Assembly (NCBI RefSeq): GCF_028898845.1 | Contig: NZ_CP118574.1 | Location: 6,111,001 to 6,175,000, forward strand | Length of the DNA: 64,000 bases | Source of the DNA: Streptomyces sp. WZ-12 | Lineage (GTDB): Bacteria > Actinomycetota > Actinomycetes > Streptomycetales > Streptomycetaceae | Direction: 5' to 3' | Shown here: in pieces, positions 50,136-60,917 of the stretch | Position numbering within the stretch: position 1 is the first letter of the stretch | How the letters are laid out: every line of letters starts with the position of its first letter | Translations under genes and position numbers: made by a program | The notes under the pieces: generated by a model | Seen by the model: only the letters and a program-made list of their open reading frames with translations | What the model was told of the DNA's origin: nothing | The model's database searches: none

Positions 50136-50152
50136 TCTGACGGCCCATCAGA
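50136..50152. promoter_or_regulatory. Palindrome TCTGACG-GCC-CATCAGA in the cyp125/fadA5 promoter region
   Basis: A 17-bp dyad with seven-base arms (one G-T type asymmetry) and a three-base centre, 61-77 bases before the P450 start. The identical arms recur at 58984-59000 in the other steroid-type divergent region. I do not know a regulator that binds it; it differs from the KstR and KstR2 consensus sequences. Confidence 0.65.
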
Positions 50153-50275
50153 TGTAGTTCGCGGTGAAGGTAATGACGTGTTCCACAAGTGGCAAGGGTC
50201 ACGGCAACGCCTCTTGCGCACAAGGGCGCTGCAGCCCTCTTGCGCCGCACCGGGCGGCTCACGAGACTGTTCGCA

Positions 50276-50297
50276 GAACTAGAACGCGTACTAGTTC
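50276..50297. promoter_or_regulatory. KstR-type operator between cyp125 and fadA5
   Basis: A 22-bp near-perfect palindrome whose core, TAGAACGCGTACTA at 50280-50293, fits the KstR consensus TNNAACNNGTTNNA at all fixed positions but one (GTA for GTT). The only break in symmetry is an A/A pair flanking the central ACGCGT. It lies 56 bases before the thiolase start. A KstR-like repressor is encoded at 60918. Confidence 0.8.
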
Positions 50298-50349
50298 TTC
50301 CCTCCGCGGCCGTCCCGACGGCCGCGGACGCGAGGAGAGGACGAGTTGA

Positions 50350-52428
<2,079 letters not shown>

Positions 52429-52432
<4 letters not shown>

Positions 52433-54078
52433 GCCGACGCCCCCGCCAACGAACGCGCCACCTGCGACACCGTCAACCACGGCAGGGGCGACAACACCTT
52501 CGCCACCTGCGGCGCGAACGCCGGCGACGAGACCACCACGTCCTCCGTGGGGCCGTCCGCGACCACCTCGCCCTCCGCCAGGATCACCACGCGGTGCGCC
52601 AACTCCGCCGCCAACTCCACATCGTGCGTCGCCAGCACGCACGCCTGCCCCTCGGCGGCCAACCCCCGCAACACCTCCACCAACCGGGCCTTGGCCGCGT
52701 AGTCCAGCCCACGGGTCGGCTCGTCCAACAACAGCAGCGGCGGCCGCGCGGCCAGCACCACCGCCAGTGCCAGCGCCAACCGCTGCCCCTCCGAAAGATC
52801 CCGCGGATGCGCCGACGCCCGCACCCCCGGCAACAAGTGGGCCACCAACTCCGCACACCGCCCCTCGGGCGCCCCGGCATCCCGATCCGCGGCCGTGCAC
52901 TCCGCCGCCACCGTGTCCGCCGACAACAGGTCCCGCGGCTCCTGCGGCACCAGCCCCACCCGACGCACCAGATCCCGCGGCCGCGTACGGTGCGGCACCG
53001 CACCGCCCACCCGCACCGACCCCGACGCCGGCTGATGCATCCCCACCAGCGTCCGCAACAACGTCGACTTGCCCGCCCCGTTGCGCCCCATCAACGCGAC
53101 CGTCTCACCCGGCCGCACCGACAGCCCGACCCCCTCCAACACCGGCACCCGCCCCCGACGGACCGCCAACCCCTCGACCACCGCGACCGGCTCCGCGCCC
53201 GCCGCCGGCCGCCCCACCGCGCCCGCCGCCGGCCGCCCCACCGCGCCCGCCGGCGCCGCCGCCCCCGACAGCCGCTCCCGCAGCCCGGCCGCCTTGCGCC
53301 GCGCGTCCCGCACCGACAACGGCAACGGCGACCAGCCCGCCAACCGCCCCAACTCGACCACCGGCGGCCGCACCGGCGACGCCGCCAACACCCCGGCCGG
53401 ATCACCCATCACCGGAGCCGCACCCGGCCCCGGCAGCAGGATCACCTGGTCCGCGTACTGCACCACCCGCTCCAACCGGTGCTCCGCCATCAGCACCGTC
53501 GTCCCCAGATCGTGGACCAGCCGCTGCAACACGGCCAGCACCTCCTCCGCGGCCCCCGGGTCCAACGCCGACGTCGGCTCGTCCAACACCAGCACCTTCG
53601 GATGCGCCGTCAGCACCGAACCGATCGCCACCCGCTGCATCTGCCCGCCCGACAGCGTGCCGATCGCCCGGTCCCGCAACTCCGCCAGACCCAGCAGGTC
53701 CAGCGTCTCCTCGACCCGGCGGCGCATCACCTCCGGCGCCAACCCCAACGACTCCATGCCGTACGCCAGCTCGTCCTCGACGGTGTCGGTCACGAAGTGT
53801 GCCAACGGGTCCTGGCCCACCGTCCCCACCACGTCGGCCAACTCCCGCGGCGGATGGGTACGGGTGTCCCGCCCGTCGACCGTCACCCGGCCGTGCAACG
53901 TGCCGCCGGTGAAGTGCGGCACCAGCCCGCACACGGCGTTCAACAGGGTCGACTTGCCGACCCCCGACGGCCCGACGAGGAGGCACAACTCCCCCTCCGG
54001 CACGGTCAGATCCACCCCCTGGACGGCCGGTTCGGCGGCCTCCCCATAGGTGACCGAGACCTGCTCGAAGCGGATCAC
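52429..54078 (-). CDS. ECF transporter ATPase with two ABC domains
   Basis: A 549-residue double ATPase powering the ECF transporter. Domain 1: Walker A VGPSGVGKSTLLNAVCG (about residue 37-45), signature GTLSGGQMQRVAIGS, Walker B KVLVLDEPTSALD, and His in LMAEHRLE. Domain 2: Walker A LMGRNGAGKSTLLRTL (about 325), signature RDLSEGQRLALALA, Walker B LLLLDEPTRGLD and His in LATHDVELA. Both sites therefore look competent. A linker of Pro/Ala/Gly-rich repeats (PAAGAVGR repeated twice) joins them near residue 270-285. ATG 54078; it follows the T component by 52 bases and overlaps the S component. Confidence 0.93.
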
Positions 54079-54130
54079 TGCGCGGCTCCTTCAACGACTC
54101 TTCGGCAACTTCAGACTTCCGGCGACTTCA

Positions 54131-55285
54131 TCAACGGATCGGATCGGGGTCGGCATCGCGACGACCGGCCGGGCGGACGTCAAAGGCGCCCCCACCGGCG
54201 CGCGCCCCGGACACCAGCGGCGCCGCCACCGCGGGCACCAGCCCCACCAACAACGACAGCGCCGGCCACAGCGGCAACACCGGCGCCGTCAACGGCACCG
54301 CCGGCGGATGCAGCGCACCCGGCGCATAGCCGTTCGCCGCGATCATCAACGCCGCCACCGCCACCCCCGAACCCGACACCAACCAGGCCCGCACCCCCCA
54401 CCGTTCGGGCCGGTACCGGGTCCGCACCGACCGCCGGCCGCCCAACCACAACCCCGCCAACGCCGCCGCCAGACCGGCCGCCAACAACGGCAGCCCGTAG
54501 CCGCCCCCGGCATCCGCCAACAACCCGTACGCCCCCGCACACACGCCGAGCAGCCCACCCAACGTCAACACCGCCGTCAGCCGCCGCACCGCCCGCGGCA
54601 CCTGCGCACTCCGGCCGTAACCCCGCGCGTCCATGGCCGCGGCCAACGCCACCGACCGCTCCAACGCGCCCTCCAACACCGGCACCCCCACCTGCAACAA
54701 CGCCTTCGCCCCACGGTCCGGCCGCCCCCGCAACCGCCGCGCGGCGCGCAGCCGTTGCACGTCCGCCACCAGATTCGGCGCGAACGTCATCGCGACCACC
54801 ACCGCCACCCCCGCCTCATACAGCGCACCGGGCAACGACTTGAGCAACCGCGCAGGATTCGCCAGCGCGTTGGCCGCCCCCACGCAGATCAACAACGCGG
54901 CCAGCTTCAACCCGTCGTACAGCGCGAAGACCATCCCCTCCGCGGTCACCCGGCCACCGACCCGCACCCCCTTCGCCCAATCCGGGAGCGGGAGTTCGGG
55001 CAACGTCACCAGGGTGTGGGTACCCGGGATCGGCGAACCCAGCACGAACGCGAAGACCAACCGGATGCCCAACACCACCAGCGCCAGCTTCACGAACGCC
55101 CCGTACGAACGCGCCCACGGTGCATCCGTCCGCCGCACCGCCACCACATAACCGGCCACCCCCACCAGCAGCCCCAGCAGCAACGGATTGGTGGTCCGCG
55201 ACGCGGCCGTCGCCAACCCCAGCGCCCACACCCACCAGGCGCCGGCGTGCAGGGCGGTACTGCGGGTGGCCCGCGGGGCGCTCAT
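54131..55285 (-). CDS. ECF transporter transmembrane (T) component, CbiQ-like
   Basis: A 384-residue CbiQ-family protein. Helices near the start (AWWVWALGLATAASRTTNPL, LLLGLLVGVAGYVVAV) are followed by the cytoplasmic coupling region with the paired A-R motifs that contact the ATPases: LVADVQRLRAARRLRGR (A-R-R-L-R-G) and AMDARGYGRSAQVPR (A-R-G). About three extra helices and a cytoplasmic tail extend the C-terminus beyond normal CbiQ. ATG 55285 overlaps the stop of the SCO2322-family gene (ATGA), so the operon is tightly coupled. Confidence 0.9.
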   Translation of the reverse strand: MSAPRATRSTALHAGAWWVWALGLATAASRTTNPLLLGLLVGVAGYVVAVRRTDAPWARSYGAFVKLALVVLGIRLVFAFVLGSPIPGTHTLVTLPELPLPDWAKGVRVGGRVTAEGMVFALYDGLKLAALLICVGAANALANPARLLKSLPGALYEAGVAVVVAMTFAPNLVADVQRLRAARRLRGRPDRGAKALLQVGVPVLEGALERSVALAAAMDARGYGRSAQVPRAVRRLTAVLTLGGLLGVCAGAYGLLADAGGGYGLPLLAAGLAAALAGLWLGGRRSVRTRYRPERWGVRAWLVSGSGVAVAALMIAANGYAPGALHPPAVPLTAPVLPLWPALSLLVGLVPAVAAPLVSGARAGGGAFDVRPAGRRDADPDPIR

Positions 55286-55956
55286 CCGCGCCGCCGGCGC
55301 GCCTGCCACACACCGGCCGCGCCCAACACCACCACGGCACCGATCCCGCCGATCAGCCCCGCCGACGGCCCTCCGCCGTCGTCCTCGCCGCCCTTGCCGC
55401 CGGCACCGGGCTTCGCCGGCGGACCCGCCGACCCCGTCCCGCCGTCGCCGGCCACCTGCTCCGCACACCCCGACCGCGGATAGCCCGCGATCGCGCACAG
55501 CAGGGCACTGGCGTCGTACCGCAACGGCTTGGCCACCGCGGCCAGCGCCTCACCGGCCGGGGCGTCCGCCGGCACCCGCGCACAGCCCGACCGCTCCGCC
55601 GGCGGACGCTCGCCCGACGGCGCATCCGCCGCCGTGCCGAAGTCGACCACCACACCGACCCGCTTGGACCCGGCGCGGGCCGGCGTCCGGTCGCACAGCG
55701 CGGCGAAGTCCGGGGCGGTGCGCGGAGTGGCCGCCTTCGCGGAGTCCACGCTCACGGCGAAACGGAACCCCACGACGGCCCCGTCGGCCGGCCGCGCGGT
55801 CCCGGGCCCCTCCGTGGCATACGCCCACGAAGCGCCCTTACCGTCCCAGAACGACCAGTACCGGTACTGCTGTCCCTGCGCCTGTGCGGGCCCGGCGCCC
55901 AGGCCGGCCACCGCCCCCGCCAGCAACAGCGCCCCGGCGGCCCGCCGCGCCCGCAT
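55282..55956 (-). CDS. SCO2322-family secreted, membrane-anchored protein
   Basis: A 224-residue protein. It has a Sec signal peptide (residues 1-26, RAAGALLLAGAVAGLGAGPAQA), an extracellular domain with aromatic-rich start YRYWSFWDGKGASWAYA, a central GFRFAV strand, three or four cysteines (ALCDRTP, RSGCARVP, ALLCAIAGYPRSGCAEQV), then a Gly-rich linker and a C-terminal helix with Arg tail (AGLIGGIGAVVVLGAAGVWQARRRRG). The domain is known only as a conserved actinobacterial family. Its constant place between the toroid protein and the ECF transporter under a B12 riboswitch suggests an extracytoplasmic part of cobalamin capture. ATG 55956 shares one base with the previous stop (TGATG). Confidence 0.85.
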   Translation of the reverse strand: MRARRAAGALLLAGAVAGLGAGPAQAQGQQYRYWSFWDGKGASWAYATEGPGTARPADGAVVGFRFAVSVDSAKAATPRTAPDFAALCDRTPARAGSKRVGVVVDFGTAADAPSGERPPAERSGCARVPADAPAGEALAAVAKPLRYDASALLCAIAGYPRSGCAEQVAGDGGTGSAGPPAKPGAGGKGGEDDGGGPSAGLIGGIGAVVVLGAAGVWQARRRRG

Positions 55957-57305
55957 CACAGCCCGGTCTTGGACTTGTTGCGGCCGCTGATCAGGAAGCC
56001 GACGCCGGCACCGACGGCCAGCCCGACGCCGATCACCCACCACACCCCGATGCCGCCGCCGTTGTCCTTGGTGTCCTTCGCGTCCTTGTCCGCGGCCGGC
56101 GACGCGGCATCGCTGCCGGCCGGCTCGGGCCCGGTGGCGTTCAGCGCGGACACCAGGTCGGTGCCGCCGAACGACCGCGGGTCGGCGCCGGCGGCGTGCG
56201 CCGCGAAGATCAACTGGGCGTACGCGGCCGGACCGCCCTGCTTCGCCCAGCCCGCCGCGTTCTTCTCCAGCCACCCGAGCGGCTTCTGCGCGGCCGCGCC
56301 GTGCGCACCGGCCGCCAACGCCACCACGGCATCGGCGGTGTTGCCCACATCGGGCTGCTGCTCGGCACCCGGCATCGCCGACTTCAGATGCTGCCCCCCG
56401 GCGTCCAACTGCCCGACCAGCCACCCGGCGCCCCCGTCCGCGACCGCGCCCCGGGCCTCGGCGCCACTCCCCGACGGGCTGCCCTTCGTACAGTCCAACG
56501 CCTTCACCGGCCGGTCCGCGTCCTTCGCCGCCGGCGCCACCACGAAGCCCCTGCCCAGCGCCCCGGTGACCGCGGCCGCCGTCGCGTCGGCGTTCGGCGC
56601 CGCGTTCTTCAACTGGAAGGTGAACGCCCCGCGCTCCCCGTCCTTCGCCGCACACCCCAGCCGGAACGCCAGCAACGCGTCGTACGGCGACTTGCCGCCC
56701 TTCGCCGTCACCGACTCCGGCTTCTCGCCCGCCGCGGCAAGCGCCCCGATCACCACGGCCGTCGAGTTGGCGTCGCTCACCTCGCCGCCCTGCCCACCGG
56801 GCATCGAGCTCCAGCCGCCGTCCTCGTGCTGCACGGACTTCAGCCACCGCACGGCCTTTAGCACCGCGTCCCCGTGCCCGCCGAGCGCCGTCAGCGCCTG
56901 CACCGCGGCCGCCGTCTGGTTGGTGTCCCGCATCGTGCCGGCGTCGCACCCCTTGCCGGGGTCGGCCCGGAACGCGGCGAACGCCCCGTCCGCACACTGC
57001 TGCCCCGCCAGCCAGTCCACCCCGGACCCCGCCGGCCGCACTCCCACCGTGTGCTGCGCCAGCAACGCCAGCGACTGCCGCCACACCCCGTCGTACTGCG
57101 GGTCCTTGCTCCCGTACAGCCCCTTCGGCAACTGCTGCTTCTGCTTCTGCCCGTCCGCCGACTCGTCGGCGAACGCGGCGGGGGCCGCGGCACCGGCCAG
57201 CACCGCGGCGGTCGCCAGGGTGGCCAGCGCCGTAGCGGCGCGGCGCGCCCGGGGGGCGGCGGGATGCGACTGCGGCGCGGGGGCCTGGGGAGCCATGGGG
57301 GCCAT
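55956..57305 (-). CDS. Secreted alpha/alpha-toroid (prenyltransferase/squalene-oxidase repeat) protein, predicted B12 binder
   Basis: A 449-residue exported protein. A signal peptide (residues 1-46, ATALATLATAAVLAGAAAPAAFA) leads into repeats of the alpha/alpha-toroid type: SGVDWLAGQQCADGAFAAF, NQTAAAVQALTALGGHGDAV, LKAVRWLKSVQHEDGGWSS, ANSTAVVIGALAAAG and, later, GNTADAVVALAAGAHGAAAQ. The C-terminus is a helix with a basic end (GVWWVIGVGLAVGAGVGFLISGR), so the toroid is held on the outer face of the membrane. Vertebrate intrinsic factor and transcobalamin use the same fold to bind B12. As first gene after a cobalamin riboswitch and before an ECF transporter, it is a likely cobalamin-capturing protein. 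No prenyltransferase active site is evident. ATG 57305, GAGAGG upstream. Confidence 0.87.
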   Translation of the reverse strand: MAPMAPQAPAPQSHPAAPRARRAATALATLATAAVLAGAAAPAAFADESADGQKQKQQLPKGLYGSKDPQYDGVWRQSLALLAQHTVGVRPAGSGVDWLAGQQCADGAFAAFRADPGKGCDAGTMRDTNQTAAAVQALTALGGHGDAVLKAVRWLKSVQHEDGGWSSMPGGQGGEVSDANSTAVVIGALAAAGEKPESVTAKGGKSPYDALLAFRLGCAAKDGERGAFTFQLKNAAPNADATAAAVTGALGRGFVVAPAAKDADRPVKALDCTKGSPSGSGAEARGAVADGGAGWLVGQLDAGGQHLKSAMPGAEQQPDVGNTADAVVALAAGAHGAAAQKPLGWLEKNAAGWAKQGGPAAYAQLIFAAHAAGADPRSFGGTDLVSALNATGPEPAGSDAASPAADKDAKDTKDNGGGIGVWWVIGVGLAVGAGVGFLISGRNKSKTGL

Positions 57306-57380
57306 CGGGGGGTGCCTCTCGGATCGGTCGGGGTCGCGGCGGGCTCACGGAGCCGAGCCGCACTCGGGCGACCGCCCGCG

Positions 57381-57396
57381 CGCACCCCGGGGTGCG
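57381..57396 (-). promoter_or_regulatory. GC palindrome in the B12 leader, candidate expression-platform hairpin
   Basis: CGCACCCCGGGGTGCG is a perfect 16-bp palindrome, flanked by further GC-rich complementarity, located 76-91 bases before the toroid gene start and about 90 bases after the aptamer. It could form the terminator or anti-terminator of the riboswitch. Confidence 0.45.
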
Positions 57397-57484
57397 GCGC
57401 GGTGGCACCGGGCTCAGTTCCGTAAACCTCGACGGTGCCGCGCACCGGCCGTCCACGTGCGTGTGGTGGGTCCGGTGGCGGGAG

Positions 57485-57625
57485 CCTTGGTCGTGCCCGG
57501 CCGGGTGCTCCGACTCGTACGCCCGCGCCGCTGGGCGCGGCCGTACTCACGGTTGCGGGTCAGTGCCGGATTTCCACCGGCTTCCCCCGATCGGGTACGG
57601 ATGAAGTTGTCCCGCACACCTTAAC
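57485..57625 (-). promoter_or_regulatory. Cobalamin (adenosylcobalamin-type) riboswitch
   Basis: Read on the minus strand, the conserved core is at 57588-57541: GGGGAAGCCGGTGGAAATCC, then GGCACTGACCCGCAACCG and GTGAG. This is the riboswitch core (GGGAA..CGGTG.AA.TCCG..ACTG.CCCGCAAC). The B12 box follows at 57516-57495 as GAGTCGGAGCACCCGGCC. The spacer between them carries a variable GC hairpin (P-stem near 57521-57540). A GC palindrome at 57381-57396 downstream could be part of the expression platform. In known cases B12 binding shuts off the downstream uptake genes. The start codon lies 180 bases on. Confidence 0.93.
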
Positions 57626-57695
57626 GCTCCGGAGGCCGGCCCCTCACGCCGTTCCGGCCCCTCCGCTCCCGGCCCCGCCCGGCCCGTCCCGCCCC

Positions 57696-58790
57696 CTAGA
57701 CGGCCAGGTAGTGGACGGGGTCCGGGCCTGGTAGCGGTTGCGCGTGGCCGCGTTTGATCAGGTGGCGGAGGTGGGCCTCCGCCTCGGAGACGGCGATGTT
57801 GCGGGAGTCGGGGGGTATCCGCTCCCAGGGGCGGTTCCACTGCATGGCCGCGGCGAGCTGCCAGGCCGTGAGCGGCTCGCGCAGCAGTGCGCGGAGGTCG
57901 GTGAGGCGCTCCTCGTGGTGCGCGATCAGCTCCCGGACGCGTCCCGCCGCGTCCGGGAAGGCGTGCTGGTGCGCCGGCAGCACCTCGGCCGGCGCGAGGC
58001 GGGCGACGCGTTCGAGGGAGTCGAGGTAGTCGCCGAGCGGATCGCCCCGGTCGAGCAGGTCGGACGGCACGTCGTCGGGGTCCTCGTACAGCCCGATGTG
58101 CGGGGTGATGCTCGGCAGGAGGTGGTCCCCGGAGAAGAGGCGCCCGAAGCCGGTCGGGGCGGCGGAGGTCGGGCTGGCGGGGATCGTGGAGGAGGTGCGC
58201 GCCGGGTGGGCCTCTTCCAGGTGGAGGCAGACATGGCCCGGTGTGTGGCCCGGCGTCCAGATCGCCCGGACCCGGCGGCCGGGGAGGGCGAGGAGCTGGC
58301 CGGGCTCGATGTCCCGGTCGGGCAGTGCGGGCCGCGGCCCGGGCAGCTTCCGTTCGCGGCGCCGGGCGCGGGCCGCCCGCAGCGGCTCCATGTGCGCGTC
58401 CGGCGCCCCCGCCGCGGTGAGCTTGGCGACGAGGTAGTCGAGCCACTGTCCCGGTGCCGCCTCGCGGGTGCGGCGGACGACCGCGGCGTCCGCGGCGTGC
58501 ATGGCGACCCATGCGCCGGAGGTCTCCCGCACCTTCGCGGACAGCCCGTGGTGGTCCGGGTGGTGGTGGGTGATCACCACGCCGTGGACGTCGGCGGGCG
58601 CGAAGCCGCAGGCGGCGATGCCGGCGGTGAGGGTGTCCCAGGAGTCGGGGTCGTCCCAGCCGGTGTCGATGAGCACCGGCCCGCGGTCGGTCTCCAGGAG
58701 GTGGACGAGGGTGTGGCCGAGGGGGTTGTCCGGGATGGGGACGGCGATGCTCCACACCCCGCCCCGGTGGTCGATCACCTGAGGTGCCAT
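57696..58790 (-). CDS. Metallo-beta-lactamase-fold hydrolase, candidate member of the KstR-type regulon
   Basis: A 364-residue MBL-fold enzyme. Metal ligands are clear: GVVITHHHPDHHGLSAK (H-x-H-x-D-H), RAIWTPGHTPGHVCLHLEE (next His), LFSGDHLLPSI (bridging Asp) and a final His in PAHQHAFPD. The C-terminal 80 residues add a helical region with REPLTAWQLAAAMQWNRPW, seen in glyoxalase-II-like hydrolases with an extra domain. It could hydrolyse a thioester or lactone; substrate unknown. ATG 58790 is chosen over TTG/GTG 58826 because AGGAGGGGG precedes it. A perfect KstR consensus site is 62-75 bases upstream, and the gene diverges from an aldehyde dehydrogenase. Confidence 0.88.
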   Translation of the reverse strand: MAPQVIDHRGGVWSIAVPIPDNPLGHTLVHLLETDRGPVLIDTGWDDPDSWDTLTAGIAACGFAPADVHGVVITHHHPDHHGLSAKVRETSGAWVAMHAADAAVVRRTREAAPGQWLDYLVAKLTAAGAPDAHMEPLRAARARRRERKLPGPRPALPDRDIEPGQLLALPGRRVRAIWTPGHTPGHVCLHLEEAHPARTSSTIPASPTSAAPTGFGRLFSGDHLLPSITPHIGLYEDPDDVPSDLLDRGDPLGDYLDSLERVARLAPAEVLPAHQHAFPDAAGRVRELIAHHEERLTDLRALLREPLTAWQLAAAMQWNRPWERIPPDSRNIAVSEAEAHLRHLIKRGHAQPLPGPDPVHYLAV

Positions 58791-58851
58791 CGGTCCCGCC
58801 CCCTCCTGTGCCGTTGTCGCCGTCAACTATAACGAGGACGCGCGACAGAAC

Positions 58852-58865
58852 TAGAACGCGTTCCA
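58852..58865. promoter_or_regulatory. KstR-type operator between MBL hydrolase and aldehyde dehydrogenase genes
   Basis: TAGAACGCGTTCCA satisfies the KstR consensus TNNAACNNGTTNNA at every fixed position and centres on the perfect palindrome GAACGCGTTC. The preceding GAAC (GAACTAGAACGCG) is identical to the site at 50276. Confidence 0.85.
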
Positions 58866-58983
58866 GAACGGTCCGGAACATCCGCGTCTCGGTGGGGAGT
58901 TGGGGAGGCCGGGCGGGCCGGGATTCGCGTCGGCGCCGTGGACTCCGTGACGGGGAACTGGTATCAGTTCTGGGGCGAAGCTT

Positions 58984-59000
58984 TCTGATGAAGCGTCAGA
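58984..59000. promoter_or_regulatory. Second copy of the TCTGACG-N3-CATCAGA palindrome
   Basis: The plus strand reads TCTGATG-AAG-CGTCAGA; its complement is TCTGACG-CTT-CATCAGA. Both seven-base arms are identical to those at 50136-50152, only the centre differs. It is 132 bases before the aldehyde dehydrogenase start and about 119 bases from the KstR site. Confidence 0.65.
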
Positions 59001-59131
59001 TGAGCAACCGCGACAGCGGACGGTTCGAGCAACAGTCCGACCAGCGGCCACTCAACGGCCCCGGGGCCGGCCAACGGCCCATGGCGTACGGAGTGTCACC
59101 AGACCGTCGAGACCGTCGGGAGGCGGCAGCG

Positions 59132-60583
59132 ATGAGCGACCTCGTCGAGCACGGAAAGCTCTATATAGGCGGTGAGTTGGTCGATCCGGCCGGCCCGGAC
59201 ACGATCGAGGTCGTCTCGCCGCACACCGAACGCGTCATCGGCCGGGTGCCGCACGCCTCGCGCGCCGACGTGGACCGCGCGGTGGCGACGGCCCGGGCGT
59301 CCTTCGCGTCGGGGGCGTGGGCGAACGCACCGCTGGACGAGCGGATCGCCGTGGTGACCCGGATCAAGGACGCGTTCGCCGCGCGCAGCGAGGAGTTCGC
59401 GCGGGTGATCGGCGCGCAGAACGGGACGCCGGTCACCTCGGGCGTCATGGTGCAGTCGCTGGCCGCGATGATGGTCTGGGACGCGGCGCTCACGGTGGCG
59501 CGGGAGTTCACGTTCGAGGAGCGGCGGGCCGGGGCGCTCGGGCCGCTGCTGGTGCGCCGGGAGCCGGTGGGGGTGGTCGCGGCCGTGGTGCCGTGGAACG
59601 TCCCGCAGTTCACCGCGGCCGCCAAGCTGGCGCCGGCGCTGCTGGCCGGGTGCTCGGTGGTGCTGAAGGTCTCGCCGGAGACGCCGTTGGACGCGTATCT
59701 GCTGGCGGAGATCGTGACCGAAGCCGGGCTGCCGGACGGGGTGTTGTCGATCCTGCCGGCCGACCGGGAGGTGAGCGAGTACCTCGTCGGGCACCCGGGC
59801 GTGGACAAGGTGTCGTTCACCGGGTCGGTGGCGGCGGGCAAGCGGGTGATGGAGGTCGCGGCCCGCAACCTCAGCCGGGTGACGCTGGAGTTGGGCGGCA
59901 AGTCCGCGGCGGTGATCCTGCCGGACGCGGACCTGGACGCGGCGGTGGCCGGGATCGCGCCGTTCGCCTGGATGATCAACGGGCAGGCGTGCGTGGCGCA
60001 GACCCGGATCCTCGCCCCGCGCAGCCGTTATGACGAGATCGCCGAGCGGTTCGCCGCGGCGGCGGGGGCGTTGGTCGTCGGCGACCCGCTGGATCCGGCC
60101 ACCGAGGTGGGCCCGCTGGTCGCCCGCCGACAGCAGCAACGCTCGTTGGACTACATCGCGTTGGGGCAGCGGGAGGGCGCCAAGGTGCTGGCCGGCGGCG
60201 GGCGCCCGAAGGGGCGGCCTGTGGGGTGGTACGTCGAGCCCACGCTCTTCGGCGGGGTCGACAACGGGATGCGGATCGCCCGGGAGGAGATCTTCGGGCC
60301 GGTGATCTGCCTGTTGCCGTACGGGGACGAGGAGGAGGCGGTGCGGATCGCCGACGACTCGGAGTACGGGCTGTCGGGGTCGGTGTGGACCGCGGACACC
60401 GAGCGCGGCATCGAGATCGCGCGGCGGGTGCGGACCGGGACGTACTCGGTGAACACCTTCAGCATCGACATGCTCGGGCCGTTCGGCGGCTACAAGAACT
60501 CCGGGATCGGGCGGGAGTTCGGGCCCGAGGGGTTCGCGGAATACCTGGAGCACAAGATGATCCACCTGCCGGCGGGTGCCTGA
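59132..60583 (+). CDS. NAD(P)-dependent aldehyde dehydrogenase
   Basis: A 483-residue aldehyde dehydrogenase. The cofactor loop is VSFTGSVAAGKRVMEVAA, the general base Glu253 is in VTLELGGKSAAVIL and the nucleophile Cys287 in WMINGQACVAQTRI; VVPWNVPQF (Asn) and the EEIFGPV block near the end are also kept, so it should be active. The A-C-V-A-Q context resembles the group found in steroid and terpenoid pathways of actinobacteria. With a P450 that makes a terminal alcohol, an aldehyde dehydrogenase would give the acid needed for CoA activation. ATG 59132 has GGGAGG nine bases upstream. An in-frame ATG at 58988 overlaps the palindrome there and is rejected. Its stop overlaps the ferredoxin start. 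Confidence 0.93.
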   Translation: MSDLVEHGKLYIGGELVDPAGPDTIEVVSPHTERVIGRVPHASRADVDRAVATARASFASGAWANAPLDERIAVVTRIKDAFAARSEEFARVIGAQNGTPVTSGVMVQSLAAMMVWDAALTVAREFTFEERRAGALGPLLVRREPVGVVAAVVPWNVPQFTAAAKLAPALLAGCSVVLKVSPETPLDAYLLAEIVTEAGLPDGVLSILPADREVSEYLVGHPGVDKVSFTGSVAAGKRVMEVAARNLSRVTLELGGKSAAVILPDADLDAAVAGIAPFAWMINGQACVAQTRILAPRSRYDEIAERFAAAAGALVVGDPLDPATEVGPLVARRQQQRSLDYIALGQREGAKVLAGGGRPKGRPVGWYVEPTLFGGVDNGMRIAREEIFGPVICLLPYGDEEEAVRIADDSEYGLSGSVWTADTERGIEIARRVRTGTYSVNTFSIDMLGPFGGYKNSGIGREFGPEGFAEYLEHKMIHLPAGA

Positions 60584-60816
60584 TGGGTGAGCGCTGGCGG
60601 GTGGCGGTGGACCGGGGGGTGTGCATCGGGTCGGGGCTGTGCGCCGGGACCGCGCCGGAGCGGTTCCGGTTGGACGGGGCGCGGCAGTCGCATCCCGTCG
60701 AGCCGGAAACCGAGGCCGACGAGAGCGTGTTGGCGGCGGCCGAGGGCTGCCCGGTGGAGGCGATCGCGATCACCGGGGCGGGGAGCGGGGAGGCGGTCTT
60801 CCCGCCGGAGGAGTGA
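60583..60816 (+). CDS. [3Fe-4S]-type ferredoxin
   Basis: A 77-residue ferredoxin. The cluster ligands are in VDRGVCIGSGLCAGTAPERF (C-x5-C) and AAAEGCPVEAIAITG (C-P), three cysteines with a non-Cys residue in the usual fourth place, the pattern of P450-partner [3Fe-4S] ferredoxins in actinobacteria. Its start shares one base with the aldehyde dehydrogenase stop (TGATG). No P450 is next to it, so the best candidate client in the window is the CYP125-type enzyme at 48843, controlled by the same kind of operator. Confidence 0.92.
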   Translation: MGERWRVAVDRGVCIGSGLCAGTAPERFRLDGARQSHPVEPETEADESVLAAAEGCPVEAIAITGAGSGEAVFPPEE

Positions 60817-60836
60817 GGGGCGGGGGTGGGGGAGCG

Positions 60837-60894
60837 GGCCCGTAGGGGGTGGGGTGGGCGGACCCGTAAGGGTCGCGAGGGCCCCTTGCGGGCC
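60837..60894. terminator. Branched hairpin between ferredoxin and kstR genes
   Basis: GGCCCGTAGGGGG (60837-60849) can pair with CCCCTTGCGGGCC (60882-60894) using two G-U pairs. A smaller perfect hairpin GACCC-GTAA-GGGTC (60861-60874) is nested inside. It lies between converging genes. Confidence 0.6.
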
Positions 60895-60917
60895 AACTAC
60901 CCGGTGGAGTCGGGGAG

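Noticed and set aside
55956..57305. Assignment of the toroid protein as a true prenyltransferase or squalene cyclase
   Set aside because: It is secreted and anchored and lacks visible catalytic Asp-rich or DXDD motifs; the riboswitch and ECF context fit a B12-binding role better.
58988..59131. N-terminal extension of the aldehyde dehydrogenase from ATG 58988
   Set aside because: The extension would be polar and unlike the family and overlaps an operator-like palindrome; a good ribosome site exists for ATG 59132.
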